From positions 248,001-312,000 of the forward strand of contig JAACJK010000115.1 of NCBI GenBank assembly GCA_013368325.1: a stretch of DNA of 64,000 nucleotides. The letters run 5' to 3'. Each line of letters starts with the position of its first letter. Position 1 is the stretch's first letter. The position numbers and the translations under genes were made by a program. The notes below the pieces were generated by a model. The model had not been told where the DNA came from and ran no database searches. It saw only the letters and a program-made list of their open reading frames with translations. This DNA is from Ephemerocybe angulata. Lineage: Eukaryota; Basidiomycota; Agaricomycetes; Agaricales; Psathyrellaceae. Below, piece after piece: positions 41,339-53,439 of this stretch.

Positions 41339-41975
41339 TTAGCGCAAACATTGGTCTCGCCAGCGCAAACTTTATTCTGATAGCGCAAACTTTCCAAGAT
41401 GCGCAAATTTCCAGATCGAGCGCACACTTCGCCTTGTAGTTCGTGAGATGAATAGATGATGGTACGCCTGGGTGCTGGGGGGCTCGAGCCTCCTCATGTC
41501 GCTCGCTGTAGATAGTTTATTAGTAGGGAAACCAATAAAGTAGATTTATCGTGCACAGAAGTGGAATCGGCACGATGAGTGGATGAGCTACGTGGGGGGG
41601 ATGTAGCTTAGAAGCTCGCTATATAGAGCATGGGGTAAACCCAATGTAATGCCAATGGAACGTGCATATATAGGTGCTAAGCGCCCAAACCCGATGGTGA
41701 CATGATCGGGAGCCGGGGCGCAGCCCGATCGCCTTGCCTACAGAGACAAGACGAAATTGGGGGAGAGTAAGGTGAGGGTACAGGTGTAAGTCTGGTTCCA
41801 GTCTCCCACAACCCGTCATCTACAACTTGCCCAATGAATACCATATCTCAACTCAGAGAAGCTGGCTCGAGAAGTTTGCGCTTGATACTGTATTGAAATT
41901 TGCGCTAACTCGAAAAAGTTTGCGCTATCAGACCAAAATTTGCGCTACCTAGGCTTATGTCGGATAATTCTATTG

Positions 41976-42009
41976 GGCAACCCCGTTGCCCTGCGGCAAC
42001 GGGGTTGCC
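41976..42009. repeat. Perfect 15-bp hairpin in the left arm of the Tnp2 element
   Basis: GGCAACCCCGTTGCC, loop CTGC, then the exact complement. Just before it, GGATAATTCTATTGGGCAA repeats a sequence found inverted near 50195-50215, so both element arms share this block. Confidence 0.7.
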
Positions 42010-43148
42010 ACAATATTATGAGTCCAAATCTATCGGGCAACCTCTCAGTCCTTCCAGCACGAAGGCCTTTGCCGCCCATGCCGGCTGATCAAATCAGCTT
42101 GGTAAGCCCCGGCAGGGGGCTCCCGCCGCTCAGGCTGGTCGACCTTTGAGTGGTAAAACCCACTCTCTTGACAAATGAGTAGGCGGAGATTTAGGAGATC
42201 TCTGTGTATACTTACTGGCGTGGTCTTTAAAAGTATGCAGGTGGCTCCTGGTGCCCTCAGGATGACCCCTGTAAAGCTCAGTGTGCACAGATAGCGGACT
42301 CAAGTCTCATAACCCATGATCAAAGCACCCAATGCAACACTGTACATATCACATCTAGGGTGCGTTTATATAGCTACAACGGGCCATGGGAGGGTGTTTA
42401 TAATATGTTTAAGCACCATGCTTCAGACTCTGCAGCTACTTGACTCGGATATCACCAGGATATCACAGTCAAGCGTCAACATCGTCGTACTGATATACGC
42501 CACACGTACCCTGCTTGCTCTCTGCAGTGCGCTCCATACTTAGAGAACATATACACTATGAACTTCTTGTCCAGGTATAATACCTGGCAAGATCCCCGGC
42601 GCGCACAGGAGTTTTCCCCGTGCGCCCCACGGATTTTCCCTGGAACGCACAGGGTACACCTGGATTTGCCAGGTGTACCCCGTCCAGGGATTGTCGGGTA
42701 TTATCCCCAGGGGATTTTCCGAAATCCCTGGACACTTTCTATTGTAAATCCCCGTTAGTACCAAGTAAAATACATGGGTTTGACGGGTATATGTTACCTG
42801 GCTGTGACCGGGCTATTCCCTGTGCGTTCCGTGGATTTTGGGTACCCGTGGCTGGCCCTGGAATCGGAATACGTGGAATTCACGGGTATATTTGGTGTCA
42901 TAGCCAAGGAATATAGAAATGGGTCACATTTGTTCCAGCCAGCTGATACGGTATAATACAGGGGTGCTACAGGTAACTAGAGAGGAATAACAGTCCGAAA
43001 GATGCGAAAGATGAATGTCCGTGCCACATTAGCCTTCAAAACAAATCGATGGTGATATAGATAAGAGATGGTGGTTGCTACGAGAATATATAGAGTCAGC
43101 TTCGATGCATGGGCAGATACGAAGAAGATCTACCTGTTCAAAGCACAA

Positions 43149-43322
43149 CTAGTGCTTCGCAGCCTTCTTCGGAGGCCTTTCATCTTCATAGAAGTCATCG
43201 TCTTCTTCGTCAGACTGTACAGGGCGCGTCGAGCGTTTGCGCTTGATGCTCGATGAGCCTGAAAACAGAATCAGTGACCGTGAATTTGACACATAGATGC
43301 ATGCTTACGGTTGTCATCATCA

Positions 43323-43357
<35 letters not shown>

Positions 43358-44647
43358 GCTCCCAGATCCCGACCCATCGGACTCACTGCCATCTTTGACC
43401 TTGCCTGAATCACCCTCATCTTCGTCGCTGTCCTCCTCCTCCGAATCATCCTCATCATCGTCACCAAACAGGGCATCAAACTCGCGCCCAAGCTCTTCTT
43501 CTTCGCCCTCGTTGAACCGAGTACCTTGTGCAGCGCCGTCGGACTTGGGGGAATCAGTGTTGTTCTTGGTGTCGTCGTGCACCTGCTCCGCTGGCTCTGG
43601 CGTAGCAGTGGGGGGTTGGGGCGAGTCTTTACGGCGTTGTCCAGCTGTACGTCGTTTCTTCCTCTTCGATGGTGCCTTCTCCTGACCCATTTTCTTCTGC
43701 TTCTTCAGCCAGTCGCTGCGCTTGTTGGAAAAGCAATAGCGGGACAGCACTCCAACTACCCACAGGCCGGGAAACCGCTTGTCGTTGATATACGTGCATT
43801 CTTTTGAAAGCTAGGGCACGGTTATCAAATAGGATACAGCCAGAAGTATAAAAAGGTGGGCTCACGAAGGGCAGCATCGCATTCACCTTACGCTGATCTT
43901 GCTTCCGGTATTGAATCTTCTCGTTGAAGCCGAACTTGTCGAGGCCTTCACGCGTTACGCCCTAGACAAGCGAAATTAGAACGCGCCCAATGTGCGAGAT
44001 TAAACGTACCAAGATCTGGTGGTAGAGAACACTGTCGTCGGACAATTTCATTGCGTCCTGCAAATTGTATCCCTTACGCGACCCTTCCCCGGACCTCCCA
44101 ACCTCTCCATCAGGCTGGCGACAGACATCCGCCTCAGCAACTAAGCGATGGGCTCATGAGCGCTAGCATGGTACACGGAAAGGACACGCACCGTTTTCTT
44201 GAGACTGTGCAGATTCAAGAAGAGCGAGTTTGGCCTCGAGCTGCCGGATTCGCTCTTTGTCACTGTTTGATGATGACGGCGGCGACGGTGATGGCGTCCG
44301 AGCAGGCTGTGAGGAGGTGGCATTGCTCGTCTGGCTGCTTCCACCACCACCACCACCACCGCTGCTGCTCTGCCCACCTACGAAACACGATATCAGAATC
44401 CGACATATTGGCACAAGGTGGAACGAACGACGACACCTTTGTTCAAGAGCGCGCCCAGCTTCTCCTTCATCGCACCTGCTTTCTTCTGGGAAAGGGCTGC
44501 GGGGCTCTCAGGCTTATCCTTGGCGGGCTTCTTCTTGTTACGAGGCTTCTTGGACTTGGCGGGCTTATCTGACGCTCGATTCTCCTTCTCCTTCGACTTA
44601 CCTCCCTTCTTCGACTTGCTCTCCTCGGCGACGGATTTCTTAGGCAT
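43149..44647 (-). CDS. 411-aa Lys-rich/Asp-rich protein of the Tnp2 element
   Basis: Six exons: 44437-44647, 44192-44377, 44010-44140, 43866-43961, 43309-43810 and 43149-43258. All introns have GT...AG borders and consistent phases, and the sum is 412 codons with one stop (TAG 43149-43151). The N-terminus is basic (KKGGKSKEKENRASDKPAK), followed by a glycine run and a short coiled coil (KERIRQLEAKLALLES). The middle (DAMKLSDDSVLYHQILGVTR, then INDKRFPGLWVVGVLSRYCF and KRSDWLKKQKK) looks globular. The C-terminal third is acidic with a run of 14 Asp and ends in basic KRKRS and PPKKAAKH. No named domain is recognised. Inside the transposon it is the natural candidate for a DNA-binding accessory factor, like TnpA of En/Spm, but this is inference. 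Confidence 0.75.
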
Positions 44648-44865
44648 CGGACAACGAAATGACAGTGGGCGGTGTAAAGGAGTGGCTTGGCTGAGGAGGA
44701 GCTCGAAACGAATGTGCGGTGGGAGTAAAGGAAAGAACGGTAGATGCAAGACATGGGAGGGGATCGAGCTGGCTAGATTATGACCCAACCGATCGGATGT
44801 CACGCCCGTGCTCACACTGCACGCCATGGTATGTCGCCTCAAAACACTCGTTCTTTAAAGCACAT

Positions 44866-45564
44866 ATGGACAACACTGGTTCAGCTCAAATTTGCCCTAC
44901 CTCTGACCCTGGCGAGGTCGAACTCAACTTGCCGGACTTGGTGAGTATTCTTGTTGAGCTCCGAACACTTGATTAACGAGCCATATAGCCCAGCATTGAT
45001 CAACACGCCCCACCCCTCAGCTCGTCTCCCCATACCTTGATGAATTTCAAGCGAGCGAGGCCTGTGGAGGATTACTCCTTCAGCGATGCCTCTAAGCGAC
45101 GTCAGCTTCAACTTCCACTTCGTCCTCAACGCCAGACTCGCGCTCTCTCCCCGGATATCAATAGGCCGGTTGAAGAATCCTTCCCTGGCCAGCTATTCAC
45201 CCCAGTTCAGTCTTTATATCCTGAAACGACACCTTCCGACGTCCAGACCAGCACCGAAGACAGCGATTCTCTTGAACTGGCGACTCAGCAAGACTCCGAC
45301 TCCGAATATGACTGCGCTCACCCAGAGACCCAACCTACCGAATTTGCACTGCCATCCCTCGGAGCTAGCGAGAAGCTTCAAGCGTTGAACGAGAAGGCTG
45401 CGGAGATACTTGTACAGGCTAGGCGCGAAGAGCTTAGTCTGCAAAGTCTGGCTACACTCCTCGTTGTGGAAAGCGAGCAGCTCCTTACTCTGGCCTCCCA
45501 GCATCACGCCAATGCAATCGCTCTTATGAGGGCGGTAGCCAGGGCACACGGCCAGAGCACTTAA
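44866..45564 (+). CDS. 216-aa protein of the Tnp2 element
   Basis: Exon 1 is 44866-44940 (MDNTGSAQICPTSDPG), the intron 44941-44988 (48 nt, GTGAGT...ATAG), exon 2 44989-45564. The start codon lies 218 bp from that of the divergent 411-aa gene, so both may use one bidirectional promoter. The N-terminal half is disordered with a basic patch (KRARPVEDYSF, SKRRQLQLPLRPQR), then an acidic Ser/Asp stretch. The last 65 residues form a helical Leu/Ala-rich segment (EKLQALNEKAAEILVQARRE, then TLASQHHANAIALMRA) suitable for dimerisation. Function unknown; its place inside the TIRs suggests a role in transposition. Confidence 0.65.
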
Positions 45565-46289
45565 TTCGTTACTTTTTGTGTTCATGTATATGTTTATCTT
45601 ACAGTAATACACTGGAATTCACATTCCCGCACTCAGAGGACATGCAAACAGCACGGGGCTGCACAGCGGGAGTACCCAACCTCAATCTACTCGCCGACAC
45701 TCATCGAGCTAAAGAAAATCTACGAAACTTGGTGAGCATATGAAAAGCAATGGTAAGATACAATATCCCAAGTTTCGAGAGGTGCGGTGTTTTCGTTGTT
45801 GTGATATTACTCTTTCGATCCCCGGGCGGGGTGGGGAATGATGGGCGCTTACCGCTTACTTACCATGTCTAATTCTACTTACTGGCAAAGGCCCATCTAT
45901 TGAATTCGAACAAGACTCGGCACAAACACTCCTTACCATGTTCTGTAAATGTGCGCGAAATTTCGTGAAGCGCCGACTGCTCGTTGCGCCGCTATTGCAT
46001 CTCGAGTACTGGGTATATTTGAGGCAAGGATGGACAATGATGGCAGTGCCCGCAGTTCCTCAATTGCATTGCTGGCACTCTTGTACCCAAGGGATTTGCA
46101 TAAAAATTGGGGAAAACATACCTAAGGCCCTAATGGTTTATATCCCCAAGTTTGGTGAGGTGACAAAGTTTCGTTCTTGAGATAATATGCTGCGCGTATT
46201 GACAACCAAATGCGCGCACAAACACACCACACGCGCTGTCGAGTGATGGGGATCAAAATACCTCTCTTCTTCCTCTACCACCTGCACCA

Positions 46290-49200
46290 ATGCCAAAGGA
46301 CACGTCCAAACCTGAATCCCAGCCTTATCCATGTCGCTGTGGATGTGGACGGCTCGTAAATCGTGACATCACCATTCGAACGGAGTACAACCATCGCCAA
46401 CGCCAAGCAGCTGCTCAAACGGAGCTGGAGCCAGAGCTCGAGCTCTCTGACGAAGATGCCTTCGATCTCCCGGATTCTACCACCAATGAGCCTGGTGGCT
46501 CACCCGGAGGCCAGGGAGGCCAGCCTGCCTCCCCTCCCCCCAATATCAACTCTCCTGGCTCGCCAATGGTGGTCTCGCCTCAGAGAGCTGAGCCTACGTC
46601 CGATAGCTGGGAAGAACACATGGATGAAGACCATGTTCGTCTTGTCAAGGAGGCGCTTCAACCGTGGGCGCAGGCGCAGGATTCAGACCAGGTTCGGGAA
46701 CGGAGGACTTGGGTTGAAGAAGTGGAGGACGAGGATGATGTAGCTTCGCAAGGGAGAGCAGCGAACACCGGGGGACTTGATGGGCTATTTGATTATGACC
46801 GGGAGGATGAGTACAACCTGAACATGGGGCCATTGACGGACGAGCTTGAGGAGGAAATGGAGCGCATGATAGCTGAGTTTTGTTAGTTTCTTCGTGCTCA
46901 ATCTATTTCAATCGCAAGGCTGACAACTTACTGCGTGATTTAGCGGCCGAGCTCAGTGAGCAAGATATAGACTGGCTACGTGCATTTAATCTCAAGCTTG
47001 TCGATAACCTCTCCGATACAACATTTGGCCATCTCGCGCACGCTTTCCCAAAGCATAACATCGCAAGTCTCAAGGTTACACGAAAACGCATCGAGTTCCT
47101 CAGCCAGTTTCGCCCCCAACCCTACGACTGCTGCATTAACTCGTGTATGTGCTACGCCGGGCCCTACGCCAAGGACAAGAAGTGCCGCTACTGTCCCGAA
47201 CTTCGATACAACCCCTCCGGCAAACCTCGCAAACAATTCAACTACATTCCTTTGGCGCCTCGCCTCGCTGCCTTGTTCAAGAATATCGACATGGTCGAGA
47301 AGATGTTCTATCGACACAACTACCACCACGAGGACGGCGTACTTCAAGATATCTTCGACGGGCAGATCTATGCAACTCTACGCCAGACAAAGGTCAAGGT
47401 CGGCGACACTGAGCAGGACTACCGATATTTCGAAGAGGCCACCGATATTGCGCTTGGCTTTGCATCAGACGGTTTCGCCCCGTTCAAGAGCCGCAAGACG
47501 ACGTGTTGGCCGATCCTCGTCTACAACTACAACCTTCCCCCCGACATCCGCTTTCACTTCGAGCACCTCATCTGTGTGGGCGTCATCCCAGGCCCCCATA
47601 AACCGAAGGACTTTGATTCCTTTCTCTGGCCCTTCGTCTGTGAGCTGCTCGAGCTCGCCCTTGGCGTCAAGGCCTGGCATGGTGTGGAAGAGCGGTTCTT
47701 CACGCTGCGGGCGTACCCTCTCCTTGGTGGCGGCGACATGCCAGCCGTTGCCATGATGATGCAGATGAAGGGCCATAGCAGCATCTTCGCGTGTCGCATG
47801 TGCAAGATCCGCGGTGTCCTGAAGCCTGGATCGACGACGTATTACGCTCCCCTCAACTACCCCGACTCCATCGCAGCTCCGCCTGGCTTTCCATCTTCGT
47901 ATGACCCAAGTGACCTCCCGCTTCGTACCCATGAAGAGTTCCTTGAAGATGGGCGGAGGTGTGATGCTGCGTCGACTGCCGCAGCAGCTGATAGGCATGC
48001 ACGGGACTCCGGCGTCAAGGGTGTTCCTCTTCTTGCTCAGGTCCCCTCGCTATTCTTCCCCGCTTCATTTCCCTTCGACTTTATGCATCTCATATACGAA
48101 AACCTGATCAAAAATCTCATCAACTTCTGGTGTGGTGACTTCAAGGATCTCGATCACGACGGCGAGGGCTACTATCTCGACAAGACGGTCTGGGATGGAA
48201 TCGGGGAGGCGACAGCAGCGTCGGGACGGACTACACCCTTGGCGTATGGTCCAGCTGTACCGAACTTCACGTTGGAGGGTGTGCGGATGACGGCAGACAT
48301 GTACTCGTTCTGGTTCCAGTACTTGGGACCTGTGCTCCTCGCAAAGGTCTTCAAGAACAAAGGAGTCTACAAGCACTTCGTCGAGCTCGTCAGACTCATC
48401 AATCTCTGCCTCAAGTTTTCCATAACCGAAGGCGAAGTTGAGGAGATTCAGGAGGGATTCATTTCGTGGGTCGAGGAATACGAGCGGTATGATGCATAGC
48501 TCTGACGTGACTCGTTCTCTGATCGCTAACATCCTTATTAGAATCTACTACAAAGAGGATGCTGACCGTCTTTCCGCATGCCCCATCACCGTGCATGCTC
48601 TCCTTCACATTGCTGAAGGCATTCTGATGATGGGTCCTGTATGGGTGTATTGGGCCTTCCCGATGGAACGGTTCTGTGGCCGACTAGGACGTGTCATTCG
48701 GAGCCGCCGCTTCCCCTTCTCAAACCTCGATAATCAAGTGCTGGCTCATGCGCAGCTCTCCATGCTCAAGAATATGTACCCGAAGCTGCGTCAGGAACTG
48801 TCATTGACTGGGGGGACGAAGAAGATGACGATGTGGGAGTACCAGATACCCACCCAGTTTGATCCCAACAAGCTCTGTGGGTTGATCTCCTATTCCCTGC
48901 TCCGCTAACAGATAGACTTACGTTTCCGACAGATGAGAAATACGCCCTTGTTGCACCACGTCAAATTGATCCATACGTACCACCAGCGGTCCGCACGAAG
49001 CTTGCCGCAGCTCTCGTCACACGCTTTAGTCCACTAAATGCCAAGAAGGAGGACCTCATTCCCATCGAGCGCACCAAAGAGCTTTTGAATTCTTCAACAA
49101 TCGAAGCATGGGGACGGTTGCGCCGGCTTGAATGTGGTGATACGATGCTCGCTTCAGAGATAGTGCACCGTGAGGCAGAGGACCGGCGTGATGCTACATT

Positions 49201-49636
49201 TGTAAGGGTACGCTCGAGTCTTGCCTACGACGATACATTGCCTTGATTTCTGACAGCCTGTTGACAGTACGATACCCTGGTTGACGAAAATGCACGTAAA
49301 AAACACGGGAAGACAAAGCTTGTTAAAAAGACATCCTACGGCCAGTTGAACTACGTCTACCTCATCAAGATTCCCCCCGCCGCCGACATTAACATCACGA
49401 CGACTACATATGTTGTGTTCGCCGTCATCGCACAATGCGACAAGCCCGTTCAGCACCAATCCGGGCTCGACATACATGTCTACACCAAGCTTCGCGCCTC
49501 TGAGGTCGTCGACATCACCACGGTACAGGCACTGGTTGGTCGGATATGGTGGAACAATCAGTGGGCTATATTTGATCGTAGTGGGGACCTGGCTCGCGCC
49601 GTCTTCGATGAGGGTAACACTTCGGATGTAGATTGA
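46290..49636 (+). CDS. Tnp2 (Transposase_21)-type transposase, intact
   Basis: Five exons: 46290-46881, 46944-48486, 48542-48876, 48933-49201 and 49268-49636 (introns of 55-67 nt). Phases agree and the total is 1036 codons. The N-terminus has a CxCxCG cluster (YPCRCGCGRLV), then an acidic Pro/Ser linker. A second Cys cluster (CCINSCMCYAG, then CRYC) lies near residue 265. The catalytic region holds ASDGFAPF (Asp near 373), YNLPPDIR, VIPGPHKPKDFDSFLWP, GGGDMPA (Asp near 461) and KGHSSIFACRMCKI, the signature order of Tnp2 transposases. The C-terminal exons end KKTSYGQLNYVYLI and ALVGRIWWNNQWAIFDRSGD. It would cut and paste the element at its TIRs. No lesion is visible. Confidence 0.85.
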
Positions 49637-49709
49637 GATACTAGTTTGATAATAGTACCAGATTACACCAATACCACGGCAATATATGAGATCCTTGGCA
49701 TAGTCATGT

Positions 49710-49950
49710 AATATACCTGGATTAACCTGGATCGCTTCCCTAAATATCGGGCCCTTGGGCACACCCGGAAGTACCAGGGATCACCCAGGGGCATGCCCCT
49801 GGACACACCTGGACGGCGAGTTCCACGAAAATCACCCGTGGACACCCCTGGATTTCCGATCCCTGGAAATTCCGGGTGCCAGGTAGCACACCTGGTAAAT
49901 CCAGGGGCATCCAGGTGTGTCCAGGGATTATACCTGGAAATAGGTTACAT
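49710..49950. repeat. CCAGG/CCTGG repeat cluster inside the right arm
   Basis: Many copies of ACCTGG, CCAGGTGT and CCCCTGGA in both orientations occur within 240 bp. A similar cluster lies at 42560-42900 in the left arm. These may be small nested elements or a second class of subterminal repeats. Confidence 0.5.
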
Positions 49951-50219
49951 AGTGATACATATCTCTCCCTCGCCTTGCTGTACTTTTTTGGCACCCAATG
50001 AGAAAGTAGAGAAGGTACAAGTCTTTAATCTGCTTTATGACCGCAACCCGAGTGCTGGGCGCTGAGCATCAGCCTGAGCGCAAGTCAGCGGGCTGCCAAT
50101 TTATTGATGGCGCTCGGCACGACACATTCACCAGCAAGGAGGTTGCCGAATAACGAATATTTTCGACGGCGTTTGTAATGGGGTTGCTCGCGGCAAGCAG
50201 ATTGCCCAATAGAATTATC

Positions 50220-50314
50220 CGTAAATCGGGTCTGATTTGCGCAAAAGACCCGAATATTTGCGCAAAACGTAAAGTGTTTGCGCTCGGAATAAATCCCCAA
50301 ACGGCTCGCCATAT
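50220..50314 (-). repeat. Right terminal inverted repeat of the Tnp2 element
   Basis: Inverted match of 41244-41338, with GGCT immediately outside (50315-50318). Confidence 0.85.
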
Positions 50315-50653
50315 GGCTATGTATCCGGTCACATATCAATCTCCAGCGCAACTAGCACGGGACGAGTGGAAGAGCGGAAGCCGTGTCGTTTTATAATTTC
50401 AATTCATTAGCGCCTTAGGCTCACATGTGCGAGGATACTATCAATCTCCAGCGCAACTACCATCTGGGTGGCGCCTATCAGATATCTTAAGCGCCGCTGA
50501 TGTGAGCCAGATCGCACGATGTGTCATGGTTGCATATGAGGTTGCGGCCGGTTGCGGCTACGGTGGAAGGCGCGCCACATATAAAGTGAATAATCCCGCG
50601 AGATCACACACACCTACATAGTGCACTGTACCTCCCTCCAACGTCCATCCATC

Positions 50654-51044
50654 ATGCGGCTGACCACCTTCCCAGCGATACTCTCTGTCCTCATTTTCTT
50701 GTCTTCGTATGCGAATGCGTACCGTTATGATGAGGTACGCAAAGCGATGCTTTACTATGTAGCCAGTGTATTGGTATATATTAACCCATCCCTCCTTCCC
50801 CTTCTCACTACCGTGGACGTGCTGCGCTCGACAGCAGAATGAACTTGTCTCCGCCAGGGAACCTCACTACGTAGAGACATTGTTGCAGGAAATTACCGCG
50901 CGCGACCTCCTCTCCGAACTCACTACGCGTGAGCTGGTAGATGAGCTGGAACGCAGGTCACAGTCGATGTGCAATCTCTGTGATAACAAGGTGTTCGCAT
51001 ATCAATCGCAGGCGAGTAAACATGCCAGATGCAGCTGTTGGTGA
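50654..51044 (+). CDS. S3: small secreted precursor protein with CxxC and CxCW tail
   Basis: Exon 1 (50654-50734) encodes MRLTTFPAILSVLIFLSSY, a signal peptide ending ANA, then YRYDE. The intron (50735-50834, 100 nt, GTACGC...CAG) has the family's phase-0 position. Exon 2 (50835-51044) encodes the propeptide (EITARDLLSELTTRELVDEL), ERR, then the tail SQSMCNLCDNKVFAYQ ending CSCW and TGA. The predicted precursor is 96 aa. Cleavage after RR would give a 28-aa peptide with four cysteines (CxxC...CxC). Unlike S1 and S4 it needs no third exon. It starts about 340 bp from the right end of the Tnp2 element. Confidence 0.7.
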
Positions 51045-51699
51045 GGCGGTACTGCGGGTGCTGACGAGGGTGCTGCCGTATCCCAGTTGGACGCACACAA
51101 TGCCGCGCTACACAACCGAGGGCCTTGCCCCAAGTGTGGACAGTATATCGCTCAGGGTGTACGTCCACAACCATTTTTGACTCGGCGGGTGTGAACTAAA
51201 GGTACCATAGCTTTTTGCCCATCATAGCTCGTGCAGGCGGACACAGCATACATAGTATTAGCATACATGGCGTACAACCATTCAACCATATAACAGACAT
51301 CTGCCCATCCACACCGCACCCCACCTCAGTTCGCATGGCAGTCCTAGTGAGCCATGCAGAACCAAGTCATTCTCCATTTCTCGAATAGGTAGAATAGTTT
51401 GACTGGACTGCGAATTGATAACGCGAATTGATTTCACGTTGAGTTCTGAGGGAGCTGTGTTGTGGGCTTTGTCGTGTACTTTCAGCAATGGCTGGGCGAA
51501 AATCCTGAGATTAAATAACATTAGCTGTGGTGAGTACATAGCTATGGGACAAATCTAGGACCCATTCAATTCTGAACAGCCAAACTCGAGACCCATTCAA
51601 TTCTGAACAGCCAAACTCGAGAATTCCAACCTCGATTCTTCGCATACAGGTCCACTGAATGGCGACGCGACTCGGACACACGCAAGGAATATATCGAGT

Positions 51700-51880
51700 A
51701 TTATAGCTAAACTAGTTATATGCTGACTAGATCTGCGATGGAGAGCGGATACGTATATTGGAGTCAGGAGGAGTGGACACGCGCCCGAGCGGATGGGAGT
51801 GAGGCCGCACAGCGAAAGGGACGGACGGACGCACCGGATACCTAGAATGACCAATGTCACGAAGGGACATGCGTTGGAGG
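51700..51880 (+). repeat. Short dispersed repeat shared with 32390-32510 and 57890-58050
   Basis: Common blocks: GGAGGAGTGGAC, GCGGATGGGAGTGAGG-like, and AAGGGACATGCGTTGGAGG. It lies downstream of S3, just as the other copies lie near S1 and S6. Confidence 0.5.
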
Positions 51881-52013
51881 TGGTCGTCTATTTGTCGTTC
51901 GTTTGGTTCCTTCTCCTTTCCGAACATCGATCTTTCGACGATCCGACCTCGCCCGTACCCTCAGCTGCCCCGTCGACTCAGACCCTCCAACCCTTGTACC
52001 ATTCACCTTCACT

Positions 52014-52331
52014 TAGTGATCACCACGGGTTAACCCCGGGTGGAAATGCCCTGACCCGCACCCGACCCGCGCCATAACCCTACCCGTAACCCGCGGGTCA
52101 ACCCGGTCAAAACGAGCCCAAAAACATCCAGATCGGATAAGAAATGGGCGAGATAGGATGGAAATGAATAGTAGTACACATTTCTATCCTATCTCGCCCA
52201 GATCTCGTCCGTTTTGGACGTTCTTGGGCTCGTTTTGAAGGGCACGGGTTGGGAAAGGCCAACCCGCACCCCACCCGAGCCGGGTTCAACCCCGTAACCC
52301 GCGCGGGTTTCTCAACCCCTGCCTATCACTA
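52014..52331. mobile_element. hAT-type MITE (TAGTGATCACC family), 318 bp
   Basis: Left end TAGTGATCACCACGGG, right end CCTATCACTA (decayed), flanked by an 8-bp duplication CCTTCACT (52006-52013 and 52332-52339). The interior folds back on itself: GGGCGAGATAGGAT and ATCCTATCTCGCCC, GAGCCCAAAAACATCCAGA and TGGACGTTCTTGGGCTC. ACCCG/CGGGT repeats line both arms. Confidence 0.88.
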
Positions 52332-52359
52332 CCTTCACTCTTTCTCAGTTACGCGCGCC

Positions 52360-53330
52360 ACGACTGGTGGAGTCTTCGTCCGGGTTCTGGTTGGGAACGA
52401 GATTGTGGGAGGGGAGTGGGACGGTGGAGAGTGTGATGGGGTGGGTTGGGACGGTAGAGAGTGGGGCGGTGGAGAGTGCAACGGTTAAGGTGGGATGGGT
52501 GTGTTGCGGGTCGTACCGGTTGAGGCGGCAAGGAAGATGTAGGTGGGAAGTGGGAAATCAAGCGGGAGGGGTTTCGTGTAGGTTCGTCAGTGGTTCGTCG
52601 ATTGTTGACTTCACGCCGTTCGATGGGTGTCTCGGCGCCTATCACCTATGTGTGGTGTGCGCGCTGTCAATGGAGCCATGGAGTGCGTTCTACTGACTAC
52701 TACACAGGTGCCCGACCATTGCGTCGAACGACGAATGACTAACAACGACGACTACGATTGGGTTACTACGGTGGCGGCGGGAGGATGGGAGGGGGTGATG
52801 GGTGGAGATGACGAAGCGCGTGGATTCGGTGTGGTCGAGTTGTGGATGGGGTTAGAGGTAGTCGTGACGTGTGGATGGGGGCGAGATTCGAGAGGCGATG
52901 GGGATGGGGATGCATGAACGGGCAGGCATGGGTAGGCGGACGGTGAGTTGGAAACAAACAACGTGAGTGGGACGGGGGCAGGGGAGCATGGCGATGAACG
53001 AGGGTGATGCGATAGTGTGATGGGTGGCGATCAAGACGGCGTTCTGGTCGAGGTAAGGATGTTCCCCCATTTCGTGTACCTTCGTTACGTTGGCGATGTT
53101 TGCGCCGAGCATGACTTGCGTGCAGCATGCGACAAAGTCCGGGGTTGCACACCGTGCCCGGACAGCTACCTACTGACTACCGCAGGCACTGTATGCTGGA
53201 GAGCGACAAGGAAGAACTCGGGGTGTGCCAACGACCACAAGGGTTGAAGAACGAAGCTGGATTCGCGATTGGGTGTATCGGACGGCGTCCTGTGACTGTG
53301 ATTGACAGCCATTCGTCCCCTTTCGTTCCG
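52360..53330 (+). repeat. R-family duplication, copy 3
   Basis: Close match to 30900-31130 and partial match to the other R copies. It is non-coding as far as I can see. A minus frame here repeats the YLDQNAVLI block of copy 2. Confidence 0.5.
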
Positions 53331-53439
53331 GATCGACGTCCACGGGCCTGTCGTTCGACGCATTATCTTCGTCTGACCGTAGGTAGAGTAGCGATCGTCT
53401 TCGAAACTTCAGCTTTCCGTCGCCGTTGGTGGCTGGGCG

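Larger units (their letters stand above)
41244..50314. mobile_element. Tnp2/CMC-type DNA transposon, 9071 bp, apparently complete
   Basis: The two ends are inverted repeats: ATATGGCGAGCC, then TTTGGGGATTTATTCCGAGC and onward, with two mismatches in about 78 bp. A GGCT duplication flanks both ends (41240-41243 and 50315-50318). Inside the TIRs are many GCGCAAA / TTTGCGC motifs. Three genes with well-formed introns lie between: a 411-aa Lys/Asp-rich protein (-), a 216-aa protein (+, divergent) and a 1035-aa Tnp2-type transposase (+). Two clusters of CCAGG/CCTGG repeats sit at 42560-42900 and 49710-49950. The layout (transposase, accessory DNA-binding candidate, subterminal repeats) recalls En/Spm. 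The TIRs do not start with CACTA; a Plavaka-like fungal subgroup is my best guess. Confidence 0.85.

Noticed and set aside
43271..43685. Serine-rich plus-strand frame opposite the Asp run
   Set aside because: Antisense of the GAC/GAT and GAG repeats of the 411-aa gene, whose exon structure is far better supported.
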